NCBI GenBank assembly: GCA_947374125.1
Contig: CANCAR010000119.1
Span: forward strand, 1-8,071
Reading direction: 5' to 3'
Length of the DNA stretch: 8,071 nucleotides
DNA from: Hyphomicrobiales bacterium
Lineage (GTDB): Bacteria > Pseudomonadota > Alphaproteobacteria > Rhizobiales > Beijerinckiaceae
Each line of letters opens with the position of its first letter. The first letter of the stretch is position 1. Both the position numbers and the translations under genes were made by a program. The notes under the pieces were generated by a model that saw nothing but the letters and a program-made list of their open reading frames with translations, was not told the origin of the DNA and ran no database searches. Of the stretch, positions 6,776-8,071 are shown one piece after another.

Positions 6776-6826
6776 TTAAATTGATTGGCTTGCTTGAGAA
6801 GCTTTCTAGGGGTCCGCAAAGAAAAC

Positions 6827-6843
6827 TTGGCAAGATCGTTGCT
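6827..6843 (+). promoter_or_regulatory. Sigma54 promoter of the HTH-less activator gene
   Basis: The sequence TTGGCAAGATCGTTGCT has GG (6829-6830) and GC (6841-6842) exactly 12 bp apart. It matches the RpoN consensus except in the CG after TGGCA. Transcription would begin near 6854, about 30 bases before the ATG at 6884. The gene for one sigma54 activator is therefore itself sigma54-dependent, which requires an upstream activator; the divergently encoded HTH-bearing protein is the obvious candidate. Confidence 0.87.
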
Positions 6844-6883
6844 TTCATAGTCTCCGAACGGGACAGCCCCGAAGGAGTGACCA

Positions 6884-8056
6884 ATGAATACGGTTCTTTG
6901 CATCAACGACAACCTCGCCGACGCCGAAGCATGGACGACCCATCTGCATATGCGCGGTTACGAGACGGTGTCAGTCGACCTCAAGTCGCTGGCCACGCTT
7001 AAAAGCGATGGTTGGACGCGGACGGGGCTTTTCCTGTCGCAGGATGCCGCTAAAGCGCTTGCAACCGACGCAGCAGGCCTCGCCGGATGGTGCCGCAAGC
7101 TTAAGGCCGACCGGATTGTGGTTGTCGATAAGCCAGGCGACACCTTCTCTCTAAAGGGGGAGTTCAACGGCTCGGTACTTCGTTTGGCCCCTTCCAAGAC
7201 GGGCTGGCGTTATGCTGCGGAAGTAGCAGCCCGGTTCCTAGACGCCGATCAGAACGTCGCGGCTGGCGATCCGCAGACCTTTAATCTCCTCCGCCTTGCC
7301 CGCCGTGTGGCCATGAGCGATGTCACCGTCATGCTTGTTGGTCCAACGGGCACCGGTAAAGAGGTTATTTCGAAATTCCTCCACAATGCATCGAAGCGCA
7401 GCCGTGAGGCCTTCATTGCTGTTAATTGTGCAGCGGTCCCCGATACCATGCTCGAAGCCCTTCTGTTCGGCTATGAGAAGGGCGCTTTCACCGGCGCGCA
7501 TACGCCAAACAAGGGTATCTTCCGCGCGGCAGACGGGGGCACTTTGCTCCTCGACGAAGTGTCCGAAATGGCACCCCATCTTCAAGCCAAATTCCTACGC
7601 GTGTTGCAGGAAAAAGAAGTGACCCCACTGGGTGGCTCAAAGGCTGTGCCAATTGATGTCCGCGTCATTGCAACCTCGAACCGCTATATGATGGAAGAGG
7701 TTAAGGCCGGTCGCTTCCGCGAGGATCTTTATTATCGCTTGAACGTGTTTCCATTAGCGACGCAGGCCCTTGCTGAGCGCCCTGGTGATATTTTGCCCAT
7801 CGCAATTTTGTTGCTCTCGAAACATACTGGCGGCTTTCAGAACATTCCTGAACTTTCGGATGAAGCGATTGAAAAATTAGAAGCTTATGCTTGGCCGGGC
7901 AACGTTCGCGAGCTGGAAAATGTGCTTCAGCGCGCGCTCGTTCTGTCCGGCGGTGCCGTGGTCGAGCCAGAGCATCTGATGATCGAGATGCCAGAAACCG
8001 GTGCCCGTCTGATCGATTTCGAGCCCCGCCAGAAACGTCATGCGGTTGCGGTTTAA
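6884..8056 (+). CDS. FlbD/FleT-like sigma54 activator with degenerate receiver and no DNA-binding domain
   Basis: This 390-residue protein has an intact sigma54-activating AAA+ domain: Walker A GPTGTGKE 153-160, GAFTGA loop 200-205, Walker B GGTLLLDE 218-225, sensor I ATSNR 263-267, FREDLYYR 278-285 and sensor II WPGNVREL 337-344. The first 120 residues look like a receiver domain (VLCINDN at the first strand), but the usual acidic phospho-acceptor after strand three appears to be Ser (GLFLS, S52), so phosphorylation is doubtful. Flagellar FlbD is similar in having an atypical receiver. After the AAA+ domain only about 25 basic and polar residues follow before TAA (8054-8056), and no Fis-type HTH is present. 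The ATG has AAGGAG six bases upstream and a sigma54 promoter in front. It probably works through a DNA-bound partner, most likely the divergently encoded FleQ-like protein. A frameshift hiding an HTH beyond the window edge cannot be excluded. Confidence 0.88.
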   Translation: MNTVLCINDNLADAEAWTTHLHMRGYETVSVDLKSLATLKSDGWTRTGLFLSQDAAKALATDAAGLAGWCRKLKADRIVVVDKPGDTFSLKGEFNGSVLRLAPSKTGWRYAAEVAARFLDADQNVAAGDPQTFNLLRLARRVAMSDVTVMLVGPTGTGKEVISKFLHNASKRSREAFIAVNCAAVPDTMLEALLFGYEKGAFTGAHTPNKGIFRAADGGTLLLDEVSEMAPHLQAKFLRVLQEKEVTPLGGSKAVPIDVRVIATSNRYMMEEVKAGRFREDLYYRLNVFPLATQALAERPGDILPIAILLLSKHTGGFQNIPELSDEAIEKLEAYAWPGNVRELENVLQRALVLSGGAVVEPEHLMIEMPETGARLIDFEPRQKRHAVAV

Positions 8057-8071
8057 GCAGTTCAGCACTTT

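Larger units (their letters stand above)
6577..6883. promoter_or_regulatory. Divergent control region between the two sigma54 activator genes
   Basis: This 307-bp non-coding stretch separates the two activator genes. From the FleQ-like side it holds the GAGGG ribosome site (6583-6587), an interrupted palindrome TAACA-AG-TGTTA (6633-6644), and GGGCCC (6653-6658). A very AT-rich block (about 6713-6786) follows, containing two TTAA-N7-TTAA boxes. Then come a sigma54 promoter (6827-6843) and the AAGGAG ribosome site (6872-6877), six bases before the plus-strand ATG at 6884. I do not see a clear sigma70-type -35/-10 pair for the FleQ-like gene. I see no convincing coding sequence. Confidence 0.8.

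Noticed and set aside
6713..6786. IHF site in the AT-rich block
   Set aside because: I checked for WATCAA-N4-TTR on both strands and found only partial matches; DNA bending is possible but not supported by a consensus site.
6781..6802. Second TTGGC...GC candidate sigma54 element before the plus-strand activator gene
   Set aside because: Spacing between GG and GC is 14 bp, and a well-spaced element exists at 6827-6843.
7238..7585. 115-codon open frame on the minus strand
   Set aside because: It is antisense to the AAA+ core of the second activator; shadow frame.

Overview
The window looks like the chromosome of an alphaproteobacterium of moderate GC content. The pointers are a choline-sulfatase of the rhizobial BetC type, a long (599-residue) alphaproteobacterial-style flagellar hook protein, a sigma54-controlled flagellar locus, and two perfect TTAA-N7-TTAA (CtrA-type) boxes upstream of flagellar regulators. 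I cannot assign the order with confidence. No insertion sequence, tRNA, rRNA or CRISPR array is visible.

Left part (1-3032), osmolyte and lipid genes. A choline-sulfatase (minus strand) runs off the left edge. It is divergent from a two-gene unit on the plus strand: a three-histidine-box fatty acid desaturase with a GTG start, coupled through an ATGA overlap to a PhnD-like substrate-binding-fold protein that has no signal peptide. The 210-bp divergent spacer carries paired short repeats. A hairpin with a T-run on the minus strand (3031-3062) separates this block from the flagellar genes.

Right part (3112-8056), flagellar genes. flgE (minus) is preceded by a textbook sigma54 -24/-12 element and is divergent from fliS, the flagellin chaperone. 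fliS ends three bases from a convergent gene for a FleQ-like sigma54 activator that has only an AAA+ domain and a C-terminal Fis-type HTH. Divergent from that, across a 307-bp AT-rich control region, is a second sigma54 activator that is its complement: it has an N-terminal degenerate receiver-like domain and an intact AAA+ domain, but stops before any HTH. This second gene has its own near-consensus sigma54 promoter.

Working model (inference): CtrA or a similar cell-cycle regulator acts in the divergent regulator region. The HTH-bearing activator switches on the gene for its HTH-less partner from a sigma54 promoter, and the two act together, perhaps as a mixed oligomer, on late promoters such as that of flgE. 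This resembles the FleQ/FleT pair of Rhodobacter sphaeroides and is the most interesting system in the window.
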